A DNA stretch of 64,000 bases from Thamnaconus septentrionalis. Taxonomy: Eukaryota; Chordata; Actinopteri; Tetraodontiformes; Monacanthidae. Each line of letters begins with the position of its first letter. Positions within the stretch are counted from its first letter, which is position 1. A program made the position numbers and the translations under genes. Below the pieces are notes generated by a model. It had not been told where the DNA came from, searched no databases, and saw only the letters and a program-made list of their open reading frames with translations. This document shows positions 36,871-47,643 of the stretch, piece after piece. The stretch lies in NCBI GenBank assembly GCA_009823395.1, contig CM020508.1:4082515-4146514 (forward strand), in the 5' to 3' direction.

Positions 36871-37607
36871 GTGTGGGTGGGTGTGTGTGTGTGTGGCTTG
36901 TGAACTGTGCAGAAAGGTCTTTCCACCAGTGCTGCTGAACATTTCCGTCATCCTGGGCCGCTTTGTTTTTTGTTACGCCACCTCATCAATTGAACAGTAA
37001 AACCTGCTGACTGTTATTTCATTGAACAATAATTTCCAGAATTAATATATAAATAATGAAATCATTGAAAAACATCCGGCATGTATTGCCTAAGAACCGA
37101 TTTAGACAAACACCTTCATTTCCCAACAGGCCTGACTGGAAGAGTCTAGAGTGTAAAGACAGCAGCACGGAAAAGCAGCAGCTGTAAGTCAACTCAGCAC
37201 TAAATGGTTTAAAATGTTGGGGTCCAGCTTCAGCAGAGGGGACATTTAAATCCTCAGGGACCACCCTCCCTGGCTGCCACCTCAGGGGAGAGAACAATGA
37301 CAACATCCAGAGCAGAGCACCGAGGCTCTGCAGCAGCAGCAGCAGCACCACCAGCACCACCAGCAGCAGCAGCCCCACCTCCTCCACTCCTCGCACTGAC
37401 GTGCCGAGCCGCCGTGGCCGTGTCAACACTCACCCTGTGCAGGCTCTCCGGAGGCAGCTGCGACGCCCTGAGCAGCTCGGCCACCTTGGCGGAGGAGAGC
37501 TTCCCGGAGGTGTCGCCCTGGCACAGGCTGCGCAGCCCCGAGTAGTACCTCTGCTCCTGCTCGCTCAGAGGGATGAACGTCCCCGCCACGCCGGCTTCCT
37601 GCTCCAT
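22379..37607 (-). CDS. reps2: RalBP1-associated Eps domain-containing protein 2 (REPS2/POB1), complete
   Basis: Nineteen coding exons, in transcript order: 37434-37607, 34350-34473, 33160-33329, 32462-32558, 31664-31770, 31425-31566, 31251-31314, 30253-30421, 30119-30172, 29761-29842, 29419-29475, 29212-29260, 28986-29122, 28637-28740, 28472-28543, 24808-24894, 24583-24716, 23699-23804, 22379-22447. All junctions are GT-AG and all phases agree, giving 1,998 nt or 665 residues (human REPS2 is about 660). Domains: a divergent N-terminal EH domain (about 10-105), a second EH domain (about 244-340) with a calcium-loop motif [12 protein letters not shown], a serine/proline-rich region with [10 protein letters not shown] (about 435-450), a polyproline block (about 480-495), DFADF (about 524), and a C-terminal coiled coil (about 608-660) that in the family binds RalBP1. 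REPS2 couples Ral signalling to clathrin-mediated receptor endocytosis. It was chosen over REPS1 because of [17 protein letters not shown] and VHQER near the C-terminus and because NHS is next door. Confidence 0.93.
25217..25672. mobile_element. probable DNA-transposon remnant interrupted by a younger insertion
   Basis: The left edge reads AGGGGGACCAAACGTCCTG and the right edge, reverse-complemented, CCAGAGTGACCATGTTG. They look like short inverted termini of the AGGGTGACCA type widespread in fish repeats. A separate insertion (25,379-25,564) sits inside it. I could not confirm a target-site duplication around the outer element, so its class and exact ends are uncertain. It lies in an intron of REPS2. 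Confidence 0.4.
25379..25564 (-). mobile_element. Penelope-like element 3' fragment with 15-bp target-site duplication
   Basis: The insert is flanked by identical 15-mers, ATACTTTATATGTAT, at 25,364-25,378 and 25,565-25,579. Read on the minus strand it contains CCCGAAACGTTGCAGCAATA, the kind of CGAAACGTTG tail common near the ends of fish Penelope-like elements, and later GGAGTGCTGAGAATTC. An 18-base inverted repeat (25,456-25,473 against 25,547-25,564) has its outer arm exactly at the insert end. It is far too short to code for a reverse transcriptase. Confidence 0.55.
28637..28740 (-). CDS. reps2: REPS2 polyproline exon encoded by a GGA/CCT microsatellite
   Basis: The exon reads [11 protein letters not shown], then a proline run, then [10 protein letters not shown], before a GTTAGC donor. 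The proline run is encoded by a CCT tandem (the plus strand shows GGA repeats at about 28,686-28,720), so its length may vary between individuals. Human REPS2 has [14 protein letters not shown] at this point, so an SH3-ligand role fits. The next exon downstream (28472-28543) adds ADFADFSRF. Confidence 0.88.
28681..28722. repeat. (GGA)n microsatellite inside REPS2 coding sequence
   Basis: The plus strand shows a run of about a dozen GGA triplets. On the minus strand they read as CCT proline codons of the REPS2 polyproline exon. Confidence 0.9.
30253..31566 (-). CDS. reps2: REPS2 exons 6-8: second EH domain
   Basis: Three exons (31425-31566, 31251-31314, 30253-30421) together encode the EH domain. 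It begins [17 protein letters not shown], continues [18 protein letters not shown], and ends in the EF-hand loop [13 protein letters not shown] with the conserved [19 protein letters not shown]. The acidic loop residues are intact, so calcium binding is expected. The W in SHIWELSD, split across the 31251/30421 junction, is the conserved Trp of the NPF-binding pocket. EH domains bind NPF motifs; known partners of this one include Eps15 and epsin. Confidence 0.93.
30665..31045. mobile_element. probable LINE-derived 3' fragment in a REPS2 intron
   Basis: The segment starts with GATAGACAGATAGATAAATACTTTATTTATCCC written in shorter form as a GATA-type tail next to ACTTTATTTATCCCTATGGG. It continues with repeated ATTGCAC motifs and ends near CTAATGGCAGCCAGGATAAA. 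These are hallmarks I associate with 3' ends of fish non-LTR retroelements. No coding frame survives and no target-site duplication was found. Confidence 0.4.
34350..34473 (-). CDS. reps2: REPS2 exon 2: second half of EH domain 1
   Basis: The translation starts [15 protein letters not shown] and ends in [12 protein letters not shown] before a GTGAGT donor. It matches the family block TELCGAKRVGYFGPTQF. The EF-hand loop expected in a canonical EH domain is not a full calcium-binding DxDxDG loop here, in line with the degenerate first EH domain of REPS proteins. Confidence 0.93.
37434..37607 (-). CDS. reps2: REPS2 exon 1: start codon and first half of EH domain 1
   Basis: The exon begins [20 protein letters not shown] and ends [14 protein letters not shown], followed by GTGAGT, phase 0. 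The block [11 protein letters not shown] matches the human REPS2 RASQLPAETLH segment I recall. This is the only ATG in frame before the conserved part, and the GC-rich leader with a GCC run (37,608-37,634) lies immediately upstream, so this start is secure. The human N-terminus has a long alanine run that is absent here. Confidence 0.92.
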
Positions 37608-38074
37608 TGCCGCCGCCGCCGCCGGCCGCCGGGGCTGGGTGACTGACGGGGCGGATCTCAGGGGAGCTCGGTCCGGGCCATGGTGCTGCTACCGGCCGAG
37701 GCTTCCGGTTCCAGATGGGGGTGTTTTGACTGTCGACTCACGGCGGACTGCGCTGGCTGACTGACTGACTCGGCTCAGGCTCATGATCCACTCCGACTGG
37801 CTGCCGGTTGTAGCAGTACTCGCACGAGCCAGCAGGGGGCGGTGGGGTACAGGAAGAGGAAGGCATTGTGTGAGCGAGCGTGTGCTCGAGGGGGGAAGAG
37901 AAGGGCTGCTTTGTTTTACCGCTTAATATCGTGAGGAGACGAGGGCCACAATGGATATACGACGGCATTTTTCTGGTGTCCTCCGCTGTGAAATTTCTGT
38001 AAAATATGTACATGTGTTTAAACTCAACACACATAATCAGCGCTGCAATCTTCCGACAGTAGAACGCCAATGAA

Positions 38075-38109
<35 letters not shown>

Positions 38110-38191
38110 ATAGTGTGTGAATGGGTGAATGAGAGGCCTTTGTGAAGCGTTTTCGGGTACCGTGAAGGTGCTGGAAAGCCTTATGCAAGTG

Positions 38192-38278
<87 letters not shown>

Positions 38279-39905
38279 GACGAGAAACTAGACATTTTAA
38301 AAGGAGGAAATACAAATCAGATACTTTCAATGTATTTGCAAGGAGACCAATATATATTGGTGCAGTACAGCTGCGAATCACGCTTTCCCCGTCCCAATAT
38401 TTGAAATTTCTGCCATGCGCCTGTTGCCCCCTCTCACACAGTGCGTCTGCTGTCTCCCCCTGGTGGTGGACATGTATGCACCATGTAGCGTTGCAGCAAG
38501 GGTATTTCTGCTGCGGCACAAGAAATCTAAATTCACAGGCACAAGATTTCTGTGCCTGTTTATTTTTGGATGCCTCCACAGTCTTGTGAGAACTTGACTT
38601 CCCCCCCCGGCTCCTAAACATAATAAGACGTTTCACTTGGAACAGCAAAAAATGTATTTTTCTAAGTTCGATTTTCTTGACTTATAAAAAGAAATTGAAA
38701 CATATAATGCAGGACCTTCATGGCAAGTGGTTGAACTCGGCAGTAAATCTCAGCGAGATGCTCCAAACAGGCTGTTGCCTGTTTTATGACAGAGTATGAG
38801 TTTTTATGAGCGCACAAGACCTTTTATTGTACGCCTACCCCTGCTTTAGAGCCATTGATGCTGCGTGTGTGCTTTTTACACGAGCTGCTATTAAAAAAAA
38901 AAAAAAAAAAAAAAAAATCAATCTCAGGAGCAGACTTTGCCTCAAGTGTCATCGCTCCTCCCTGTGTCGTCAGGTTGCCTTCATTAGAAATGGCTCCTTC
39001 AGCAGTTGAACAATTAACCACGTTTCCCGCCGGGCCTGCGAGGGGGGGTGAGATGATTATTCACAAGCGTCAGACCTTTATAGCCTGTTAAATATTTTCA
39101 CCGCCTTTAAACCGTCCAAACAAAAAAGGAAAAAAAAAAAGGGGGGGGGGTGGTGTTCTTGTCTCTTTAAAAAAAAAATGCTGACCCTCAGATCTTAAGG
39201 AACATTCTGTAAAGCAGTGGACAGGCCGTACGCGCCTCAGATAAAGATCGCTGCACATTTATTTCCACCAGCGCCGCCTTGGGCTCCTCGTGTCCTGCAC
39301 AGTTTGAGCCAAACTGGACTTGCGAGGACTTGCAGATACGGTTTCCACAAACACAGTTTTTTTTTTTTTTCTTGGCTGTTTTGTTTTGGTGCAGCATTAC
39401 AGTTTTCGTCCTGGGGAATCAGCCGTCACAACACACCCTGTTGCAATATGTTTGATAAAACAAAATAAAACGCTTTGCACACTGGACAGCTTGACCACAC
39501 ACACACACACACACCCACAACCGACCGGCCGGCAACTGTGCTGAGCAAACAAACACGCTGAGCCATTGGTGTGTGTGTGTGTGTGTCTGCTTCTCTGGAG
39601 CGTGAACAACACACACACACACACACATGCTTAATCATTTTGTGTTGTGCAGTCAAGTCCAGGGAGAGCTAATCTGTCTCACAGCCATATAGTTTTTTTT
39701 TCTTTTTATAAAGAGGAAGAGTGCAGGTGAAGGTGTGTCCTGGATTAACCATTAAGCCCCAGACTTTATTCATTGACAATGAAAACAGTCCAGACCACCA
39801 CGCCCCCACCCCCCCCTCCCACCGCCACCCTCTCCAGCAGATCGCTGGACTTCCTCTCACTTTCAGCTGTCTCAACACTCTTGTTGTTCTCGTCGCTGAG
39901 GAAGA
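37608..39905. promoter_or_regulatory. 2.3 kb divergent spacer between REPS2 and cltrn
   Basis: REPS2 leaves to the left and cltrn to the right, so both promoters and 5' leaders must lie in or near this spacer. The REPS2 side (37,608-37,700) is GC-rich with CpGs; the cltrn side is AT-rich with no obvious TATA box. The middle holds an (AATA)n tract (38,073-38,113), a (CTAT)22 tract (38,192-38,278), a poly(A) run (about 38,892-38,917) and short CA tracts near 39,500-39,625. No coding gene is seen. Confidence 0.5.
38073..38278. repeat. paired (AATA)n and (CTAT)n microsatellites
   Basis: About ten AATA units (38,073-38,113) and about 22 CTAT units (38,192-38,278) are separated by only 78 bases and start within 500 bases of the REPS2 start codon. 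Both are near-perfect, so they are likely polymorphic in length. Confidence 0.95.
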
Positions 39906-42590
39906 ATGCTGGCCAAGGTTTTGCTCCTGCTCTGCTTGTCGTCGGCTTGGTCCGAGATCTGCTCACCAGGTAGGCGACCAACCCCCATTTGAAATAAAAG
40001 GTGTACGAAAAAAAAAAAAAATAACAGCGAGGGAGAGAAGGGCTTTAAATGTTTGGTCTGGGCAGAGACAGTGCGGGCAAACAACAGGCGCTGTTCCTGC
40101 GACCAGCCCGCTGGTATCTCTGCCCGTCTGTCCGTCCGTCTGTCTGTCTGTCTGTCTGTCTGTCTGTGTTGATTCTCGTGCCTGGAATGCGGCTTTTAAT
40201 CCCACAAAGTCGGATTAGACACATAGCTGAAACGTTTGCCTCACAACAATGACCCCGTCCCCACTTCGCCTGACAGCTATTGTGTAAGCGTCTTCTCAGG
40301 GGCCGACTTCCTGCAACGTCCACACGAGATGAGACGAGGTTAAATTCTTCTAATTGAGGAGTTTAAAATGTGTTTTTTCTCTCTCTCCTCTTAATCTGCA
40401 AAGGTGCTGCAGATGGCAACAAAGTTCGCATCAGCCTCAAAACAGCTCTGGGAGATAAAGCCGTACGTATATATTTAAATATTTATCTGCCTGCACACAC
40501 ACTCACAGACACACACACAAAAAAAAAACCCCATCAAAGCCTCACATCATGAATGAGCCGTTTGAAGTCTTCGTGAGTCGTCGGCTCTTCTGGCTCTGAA
40601 ACGTTTTATCTATAATTAAATGAGCATTTTTCATGGCTACCCATACAGCATGAATAATACCAGAGGGGTGGGAGGGAGAAAAAAATAATAATCATCTCTG
40701 GTTGTCGCTGCAGTACGAATGGGACAAGAATGAGATGTTCCTCTTCAGGGCGACGCTGGCTTACGCCATGAGGAACCACTACACCAACATGGAGTTCGAG
40801 TAAGACTGACCCCGAGCTGAGAGCAATCAGTGCACTGTTTTTACCGACTGTAATGACTGGCAGGGAAATCAGTGTGAGCTAACTGGGCCGCTTTTATTGT
40901 GCTGTGGAAATTCACCAGGGTGAACAACATCATGGTGTGCAACGAGACGTCCAGGGTGTCCTTCTGGTTCGTGGTGATGTCGCCGCAGGACGGCCAGGTC
41001 ATCGAGAAGTCGGTGGTGGAGGAGGCTGTCAGGTAATCGCATTGATAATCACAGAGCCTTATCTGCTGCTATAAAGCCATGTGAATTGGGATTGGAACTT
41101 TTTTTTTTTTTATCTGGTTTTTATCTGGATGGAGGATTTTATTATTTAGGAGTCATCTCCCCCACGTTCACAACAAGATTAGCAAAACAAAGCCACGTGA
41201 AATGGCGGCCATAAGGGCCGAGAACTTCGGCACGAAACTTGAGTTGAACTGGGATTATTCCGAATAGTTGCTGTTGATCTGACGCAGCTGTGCAACATTT
41301 CGATTTAGCTTTGATAAAAGTCTCGCCTGACACGAAAAAAACAATCAAATCTGATTGTAGTGTAACTATTGCGCTGAATTAAAGGAATGACATATGATGT
41401 TGTTTCACCACTAGAGGTCATAGTTTCGAGCAAAAAAAGGATGAAAAAGGATAAACAGATAAAAAGGATATAACTAGACTGTTCTGAGGCCAGTGTCATG
41501 TGACCAGTACAGTTGCCTGCTGTTTTTGTTTCATGTTTTAGCACGTTATGCTATCGTTAGCATGGAGCAGGGCCTGTCTGGCGTTATTTGTTGTTTATGG
41601 ACTCGATGTGGCGGGCAAAAAACGGATCAACGGTTCCGAACTCAAGGAAGGAAGCAGAGGAACAACACAGACAGGGGTGCTGTGACACCACTCCCTACTC
41701 TGGATGTTGCAAAATTTGTTTTTTCCCATGAAGCCTTAAATGCCGAACGTCTCCTGCACTTTCCTTCCCGACAGCTTCTAAACTCAACTGAGTGTCTTTT
41801 CCCGCCGATGTATTTCAGCCTATTGATGCAAATATTGCGAAATCTCGATTCCTCGAAGGACGTTTTAATCAGCCGACAGCCTCAGCGTTTCTTCATCCTC
41901 TACATCTTCTACTGTAGATAGAGGGATTTATCAGCTAATCTGCGGCAGAACTGCAACGTGTTTTGCCTAACCTATCGGGGTCTAACAGCAGCGAGTCAGA
42001 AAGGTTGAGGATTTATTTATTTTTTTTGCAGACGTAAGCAGGTGGGATAAAGATCTAGAGGGTGGAAACAGGTTCCCTTTTCGTAACCTGTGACAAAACC
42101 CACCTCTGCTGGAAAAGTGCTGATGCTGCTGATTTCTCCCCCCTCTGGTAGTAAGTCCAGGGGTCGCATCAACAGCGCCTTCCTGCTGACCGACCAGACG
42201 TTGGACTTCGTGGACATCATCCCCACCCTGCAGGCGCCGTTCAGCCACCAGACGGAGCCGTGGCTCATTGCCTTTGGCGTGGTCATGGGCCTGGTGGCCC
42301 TGGGCGTCGTCTACCTGCTGGGCTCGTCGCTCATCCAGACTAGACGGTACGCGGCCGGCGGGCAGTCTGCGACCATCTGAACCCTGAGTGATGAGCGAGC
42401 GTCTCTCAAGCTTTTGTTTCGTCTGTTTTCCAGCTTAAAGAAGAAGAGCCCGATGGATGAGGGGTTGAAAGTTGACATTGAGGACGAGGAAGACGAAGCC
42501 ACGCCGGGGAGACGTCGGCAAAGTTCAGCTGCCAGCGATGGCTATTACAATGAAACCCTCAAAGACGACGAGCGATTTACAAAGATGTGA
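39906..42590 (+). CDS. cltrn: collectrin (CLTRN/TMEM27), complete
   Basis: Six coding exons: 39906-39969, 40404-40462, 40714-40799, 40919-41032, 42152-42346, 42434-42590. All introns are GT-AG and phases agree: 675 nt, 224 residues (human 222). The signal peptide is MLAKVLLLLCLSSAWS, followed by the mature start EICSPGA. The ectodomain has KVRISLKTALGDKAYEWD and the conserved CNETSRVSFWFVV with an N-glycosylation site at about Asn78. One membrane segment spans about residues 145-168 (LIAFGVVMGLVALGVVYLL), followed by an acidic tail ending DDERFTKM. Collectrin is the ACE2-related chaperone that carries SLC6A19-type amino-acid transporters to the kidney and gut brush border and also affects insulin exocytosis. 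It has no peptidase domain, so it is not ACE2. Its start is the only ATG giving a signal peptide. Confidence 0.95.
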
Positions 42591-43045
42591 AGCAGCAGGA
42601 TGGATGCAAAACGTCTTCAGACGAACTGATTTTTATTTTATTTTTTTGTCCCGTGTAGAAATTCAATAATCCGCCAATGATTCGGCTTCTCCGTGCACTC
42701 TCCGAATCTGTCGTCCTACGGTCTCAACACTCCCCTGATTTGTCATCCCAGATTCCAACGGAGCGTCGCACACAATCAGCCCGACAAAAACAATGGCACA
42801 TTTAGCCCTCTGTTTACAGCGTTCCCGCTCGCCGTCTGGCAAAGGGTGTTGGCACTAATATGGGAGAAGTTTTCAATGCTACATCATCACGGAATCTCAT
42901 CCCTTTACTGGGAGCTAATTGACAGGATCGGAATGTACATTGCTGTTTGAAAATATCAGCAAACTAAATTTTGCATGAAATGGGAGCTTTAAAAAAGTGT
43001 ATTTTTAAGCGAGTAGACTGAAATAGTGAAAAAAAAAAAAATAAA
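42591..43045 (+). other. cltrn: probable 3' UTR of cltrn with AATAAA signal
   Basis: The sequence after the cltrn stop has no coding frame of interest. An AATAAA hexamer at 43,040-43,045 is a plausible poly(A) signal. A copy of the dispersed repeat with the TTTAGCCCTCTGTTTACAG core (around 42,800) lies inside this segment. Confidence 0.45.
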
Positions 43046-43543
43046 GGCTGATTTTTAGCCTCGTAGAGAAAAACCTACTCAGCGTGTGGTTTTGGAAAAA
43101 CAAATGTGTGAGAGACGGCTGCGAAGACTCAAATCTCAATTTTTCGTAAATGTCTGTATTTTTCTACCGAGAATGATTTTGTAGGCATGGAAGGTGCCGC
43201 TTTCTGTATTTAACAGGCTTATGTTCACGCAGGTTTTGTAGTGCAGCACATTATCGGGGCGGCTGATCGCTGTGAGAAACGCCGTGCGCCGAGATCTGTC
43301 ATCCGTGCACGGCGCAATAATTGGCTTTGGTTTTGTTGAGATGAGCGTCTGATTTTATGCTAACCTGAATGGGGGCACCCCCCACCACGTCCCCCCCGCC
43401 CCTTCCCCCACCAGCAACAATACATCATTTCTGTTGTCAGTGTTGTTGAAAATTGCTTTGCAGCGCAACTGTGGCCTAATTAATGTGGAGTAATTTCAAC
43501 CTGTTTCATTGTCGTGTCTTTTTGTACTTGTCCCTCTCTCTCA

Positions 43544-43593
<50 letters not shown>

Positions 43594-45553
43594 AACCAGG
43601 GTGATGCAAGACCACAGGAAACATCCTACATATCAGATCCTGTGAATCATTCCTTATTAATTCACAAAAACAGGATTTATTTTGTGTAACTAAAACGCTA
43701 ATCGGTCTATTTATCAGATATTTTGCAGCCGGGGCTGCGTGCCGCCATCCCTCCCTCGCTCCCCCCACCCTCCGTCCATCCGCCACGCAATCAATGTGCT
43801 CGTTAATTACACTTGGTTAACACCGGGACTCATTAGATTGCAACCAGCTTGCATCACGCCGGATGGAGTCCGTCTCAAGTCAGTCGATAGCCGTCTGTCT
43901 GTCCGCCCGGCACCCGGACGCGGCGCCGAGGCCAAGGATCGATCTGGCCGACTTCGGTGGCGAGGCAGAGCAGGAAGTTGTTGCAGAAAGCAAACAAATC
44001 GTGTCCCCCGACGTGCAGCACATTACTCCAGTGCACAGACCAGGGGGCAGCAGAGAGCCGGTAGTAAGTCCCCCCCCTGCCCCCCCCTCAGCGGGCTCTG
44101 ATCAACGACCAATCAAATGTGGACTAGATAATATCAGGTATTCTGGCCACAGGCGCTGCTCTTAATGGCTGCAGCGTCGGCGCGGCGGTTTCATTAAACT
44201 GATGCACATTCTGCAGCCAAATAGTCGCAACGTGTCTCATTTCTCAGAAACCAATAGGACGTGTTTTTAAACGACGCAGCCCCCCCCCCGTAGCCCCCCG
44301 TCCCTCCGCCGTCCCCCTGCACCCTCCTCCACCCCACCTAATTTACTCTCTGCCTCCACCGCTGCCACCAAGACAATGAAGACACGACTGCAGTAATCTC
44401 ACTCTTCTGATGGATTCTTTCTATTAAAAAAAGCAGGATTATATATATTTGTTCGTTTGTGTGTGCGCACACACACACACACACAGGCTGCATCCTTTAT
44501 TTGCTGCCCCTGATGCTCTTATAAATCAGAGCCATGTGATGTCACGGGAGGTTATGCCACGCTCGCAGCATGTTCCGTGCCACGATGTGATTGCACAACG
44601 TCGGAGCAGAAGACTTGTCATGTTAACATGCTCCTTGTGGTGACTCACGTCGCATTAGTTTCATAAAGTTGACCCCTTTACGAATCCTGCCAGCCCAAAG
44701 GAAACGTCAAGCCGACGACTGGGCTGCGTGCCTTGAAGAATGTGGATTCCCCTATACAGACGAGCTGGCGTGGTATTTTAGCAAGAAATCAGGTCGCCTA
44801 GTGTAATATAACCATATTATTTATTTATTTTTTTGTGGGTTTTTTTTTTCAGCTGTCAAAAGCGAAACCTCATTTAACACCGTCAGGTGTCTGCTGTGAG
44901 AGACACCGAGGCGGCGAACAAAAGAGTCGTTCCCTGCTGAAGATCTTAATGACGAACCAAACAAAGACAACCACCTCTGGAGGCTCTCGCCACCGAAGGT
45001 GGCGGCGGCGCTGTAACAATCTCATTTCACCTGTCACCGCCGCATTTATAAATACATCCGGCCTCCCATCTGAGGAGATGTTAAAGGGCCATTCCGTCCC
45101 TCGGCCGACGTCCCTCTTCCTGCATCTCGATTCAAACTTTATCCCCCTTCCTCCGCTCCTCCGGCCGCCCACTTCTTCCGACGGTTGGCCTCCTGGAGTT
45201 CATCTGTCTGCCTTAAGGGGGCACCGGTGTGCCATTAAGGCTGCACTTCCTCCTCCTCTTCCTCCTCCTGCTCCTGCCAGCAAACACTTTATGGTCTGAG
45301 CTCGGCAACATGCCAACGGCCCACCGCCTCCCTCCACCCCAGCCCGACATTTGAATTTCAAACGTATTTTAATTCTTTTGCCATTTAAATCTATTTTGGT
45401 CCGACTCTTTCTTTTTGAAGTGCTAATACGGAATGTCGGATGCATGCTAACCGCTCGCCTATATTTAGTACATTGTTCGACGAAATCCCGGGCCGACGCT
45501 GAGGTGAGTCGTAATCACTTGTACAAATGCGCATGTGTGCAGTTGTCAGCCGT

Positions 45554-45589
<36 letters not shown>

Positions 45590-47643
45590 CATAACTAGTT
45601 GGCACTCCCACTAATACCCTGCTCTTCTGTTTCCCCCTCTGCTGCTGCTGCTGCTGCATTACACTGCTCACTGATTCACACCTTGTTTTTCCCCCTCTTT
45701 GCAGAGTGCCAAAGACATTCTGTCAAATGTAGTTTTTGAAAGCATCCAAATCCTATTAGAGCAGCGGATTTTGATTTAGAACCTACATTCAGCTGTGTGG
45801 AGGACAGAAAAACAAGAGTTGGGTTGGTGCTGGCGGGGTGGGGGGAGTAGCTGGGTGGGGTAGCGGCCGCTAATTGATAGAAATACAATGAGCGATTCGA
45901 TCAGATAACGATAAGTGCTTGTGCAGCACGTCGTGCTGCTCGCCGTGGAGGCGCGGCGGCGCTGCAGGCAATGGCTGTGAACTTAGCGCGAACTTGGCAG
46001 GATGGCATTATGGGTAACCCCCGTGATCCCCCCACAGTGAGCGAGAGATGAAACATCAAGATTAGCTAACACTGCGACGCACCAAGGCAGTGAGTCACCG
46101 CCGTGCATGAAAAACGCTACGCGCGCCGCGATTTGAATGCTCTTGCGGAACTCTGAAGGGGGCAGAAAGGCCTCGAGAAGACAGCCGTCGTTCCGACTGT
46201 CACCACTTCAGAGGGAAATGTGACTCCGCCTCCCCGGCGGCGCAAACATTTCGGTTAGTCAGACAAAAGTGATCAGTCGATCACTTTTATTGGCGACGCC
46301 ATCGGTTTGAATAATTTATCCCGGTAGCTCCTGAGTCACGGCCGCGTCACTGCGCGTTTTGCTGCAGAAATGAGTCGCTGTCAAACGCGAGACGGTGGTG
46401 GTGGTGGTGGTGGAGGGGGTAAAAGAGGAAGAAAGGGAACAAAAAACCCTGCACAGTCGTGACTCAAATGAATATTCCACCGCCGCCACCGCCTCCTGTG
46501 CGAGCCGACAGCATCGTCCGGGAACAATGAGGCTGCGTCGCTCACGAGGTTTTTGGCTTTTCATTTCGTCCCTTTGGAAACGCGGGAGTCGAGCGAGCCG
46601 CAGGTGATGCCTCCCGACGAGCCAACACAAAGGCCGGCCGCAAATGGTGTTGTGCGGGGGCGACATTCTGGGTCGTGCAAAAGGAGGAGGAGAAGAGGGA
46701 GGGTGGGGAGAGGAGGAGGAGGAGGAGGAGGAGGAGGAGTTCTGCAACGGTTTAACAGGCGACAATCAGGCGCTTTAATTCCCGCGTCAGGCCTCCAGAC
46801 ACCTCCGAGCAGACGGACGGACGGACGGACGGACGCACACACACACACAGACAGGCGACTCGTCGTCAGTCGTAACACAACTCGATGTTTATCTACACAT
46901 GGACGTCAGTGGCTGTAACAACAAAATTCACAACAATCTTGGACGGTGGTGATGTAGCGTTCTGGTTGCATAGTGCAGCTTTTTTGTCGTTGCTTCTTCT
47001 TTTTTTTTTGACTACTGACTCCAAATGTACAAACTGTGTGAGCACTGGTGGCGGTGGTGGTGTGTTACTGTCCGGCTGCTGTGTGTGTGTGTGTATGTGT
47101 GTGTGTTTCTGCTTCAGATATTTGTGTCCAGGTGGGCGCTCCCAGTCTCCCAGTCACCCCCCCCCACACACACACACACACACCCTGGCCATTAGAGTAT
47201 CAATATTAAATGTCACAATTTCTCCCTCAATATTTGATGAGGCCTTTTTTTTTTCTAACAATGCAGCTTTCAGGGCTCAGATTTAATATTGTAGAGGGTA
47301 AAAAGAAGAGGGGCGTGGGGGGTCGTTGGGAGCGGGATTCATTTTTTATAACTTTAGCGTTGAAAGCCCCCCCCGAGTGCATTATTAATACCAGCTGGTG
47401 AGAGGAAAGTGACGGATTCCATATGCAACTTTATAAACACAACAGGGGTGAAAACTATATGTTGTGTGATGGCGCTACGCCGCGGCGGCGCCGGCAGCTG
47501 CGCCACAGTCAGCCGGCGGACTCATTTTTTTATTTCCCAGGCAGAAGGCGAAGACGAGACAATTTCTACGTTTTTTTTCTGTTTGTCTGTTTTTTTTTTC
47601 CACCTTCTCCTGCGTTTAAAATCCATCAGTGTCAAGTTCCCGT
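43046..47643. other. intergenic region between convergent cltrn and the cadherin gene
   Basis: Cltrn and the cadherin gene point toward each other across this 4.6 kb. No gene is recognisable. It contains CT/CA microsatellites (43,535-43,590; 45,555-45,587), a GGA run (about 46,710-46,739), and GT/CA tracts near 47,080-47,185. The right end must hold the cadherin 3' UTR; AATAAA on the minus strand at 47,529-47,534 is a candidate signal about 110 bases after the stop codon. Confidence 0.55.

Noticed and set aside
22379..37607. REPS1 instead of REPS2
   Set aside because: Several blocks resemble both, but [22 protein letters not shown] and the NHS neighbour fit REPS2 better, and the length (665) is close to REPS2 rather than the longer REPS1.
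39906..42590. ACE2
   Set aside because: Collectrin is homologous only to the C-terminal part of ACE2. A signal peptide directly precedes this part and no peptidase exons are present.
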